32,654 bases of DNA, from positions 1-32,654 of the forward strand of contig JAPYRR010000006.1 in the NCBI GenBank assembly GCA_029936885.1, read 5' to 3'. Positions 32,471 to 32,654 of this stretch are shown in pieces. Numbering within the stretch: position 1 is the stretch's first letter; each line of letters opens with the position of its first letter. Under the pieces are notes generated by a model, which did not search any database, was not told where the DNA came from, and was given only the letters and a program-made list of their open reading frames with translations. Both the position numbers and the translations under genes were made by a program. Origin of the DNA: Fidelibacterota bacterium (GTDB taxonomy: Bacteria; Fidelibacterota; Marinisomatia; Marinisomatales; UBA1611).

Positions 32471-32654
32471 TTATTTTTCGTCCCCAGTATCATTATTGTC
32501 ATTTTTATTTGGGGGGGCTTGGGCAGGTTCTGAAGATTCGTCTACACTATCAGTCGATCCCGCATTCGTCTCGATTGCCTTAGAATCAATTTCGGATGGT
32601 TTAATCTCATCTAGTTTTAAAGAATCAATTTCGGATGGTTTAATCTCATCTAGT
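32471..32654 (-). CDS. C-terminus of a low-complexity protein with 13-residue repeats (5' end outside window)
   Basis: The minus-strand frame is open from the window edge to a TAA at 32471 and shows the last 60 residues of a longer protein. It has two copies of LDEIKPSEIDSLK-type text, then a Ser/Glu/Asn/Asp-rich end without hydrophobic segments. The stop is 8 bp from the start of the giant secreted protein, so the two genes are probably one operon. I do not recognise the family. Confidence 0.6.
   Translation of the reverse strand, partial: LDEIKPSEIDSLKLDEIKPSEIDSKAIETNAGSTDSVDESSEPAQAPPNKNDNNDTGDEK
32582..32654. repeat. 39-bp tandem repeat, in frame
   Basis: A 39-bp unit starts at 32582 and again at 32621; the 34 bases of the second copy that fall inside the window are identical to the first. 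It encodes a 13-residue unit and probably continues past the window edge. Identity at DNA level suggests recent expansion by slippage. Confidence 0.85.

Noticed and set aside
1-32654. CRISPR array, rRNA, IS transposase, phage genes, toxin-antitoxin pair
   Set aside because: I looked for regular repeats with spacers, rRNA text and mobile-element proteins on both strands and saw none. The only direct tandem repeat is the in-frame one at the right edge.

Overview
The window looks like part of a chromosome from an AT-rich (roughly 40% GC by eye), Gram-negative, didermic bacterium that lies outside the Proteobacteria. Support for an outer membrane comes from lpxB, lpxK and a lipid-A-type acyltransferase. 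A giant secreted protein with beta-propeller and Ig-like repeats, short remnants of secreted proteins, and many genes without a clear Shine-Dalgarno motif fit the FCB group. I lean towards a marine Marinimicrobia (SAR406)-like lineage, but this is inference from gene content only. No phage, IS transposase, CRISPR array or rRNA was found.

Region 1 (1-12005, all minus strand) is a housekeeping block. Read in the direction of transcription it is uvrA and a long transketolase; then a 440-bp decayed spacer; then ruvB, queA, ispD, ispF and ispE; then tRNA-Gln(UUG), prs, rplY and the start of pth, which runs off the left edge. Many junctions are 4-20 bp overlaps, so translational coupling is likely. 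The block covers DNA repair (uvrA, ruvB), three consecutive MEP-pathway isoprenoid steps (ispD, ispE, ispF), queuosine in tRNA (queA), PRPP supply (prs) and translation (rplY, pth, tRNA).

Region 2 (12006-17264) is mixed: yqgE with a promoter that suggests a leaderless mRNA, a truncated secreted-protein gene, a SulP anion transporter fused to STAS and cyclic-nucleotide-binding-like domains, an AlkD-like DNA glycosylase, and a secreted PDZ protein followed by a clear terminator.

Region 3 (17265-23370) holds a repeat-bearing spacer, an EamA exporter, an MFS transporter and a small TPR lipoprotein in one run. A PAP2 phosphatase follows. Next comes a divergent pair, an enoyl-ACP-reductase-like SDR and fabA. 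Last is ychF, which ends at a very strong bidirectional terminator.

Region 4 (23371-28542) has an acidic-tailed membrane protein facing ychF, then a tight plus-strand operon for lipid A: a Gfo/Idh/MocA dehydrogenase, an isoprenylcysteine-methyltransferase-like membrane enzyme, lpxB, a DUF374-type acyltransferase and lpxK. The Kdo transferase gene often found in such clusters is absent here.

Region 5 (28543-32654, minus) carries a 1289-residue secreted protein and, 8 bp upstream of it, the C-terminus of another protein with a 13-residue tandem repeat, cut by the window edge.
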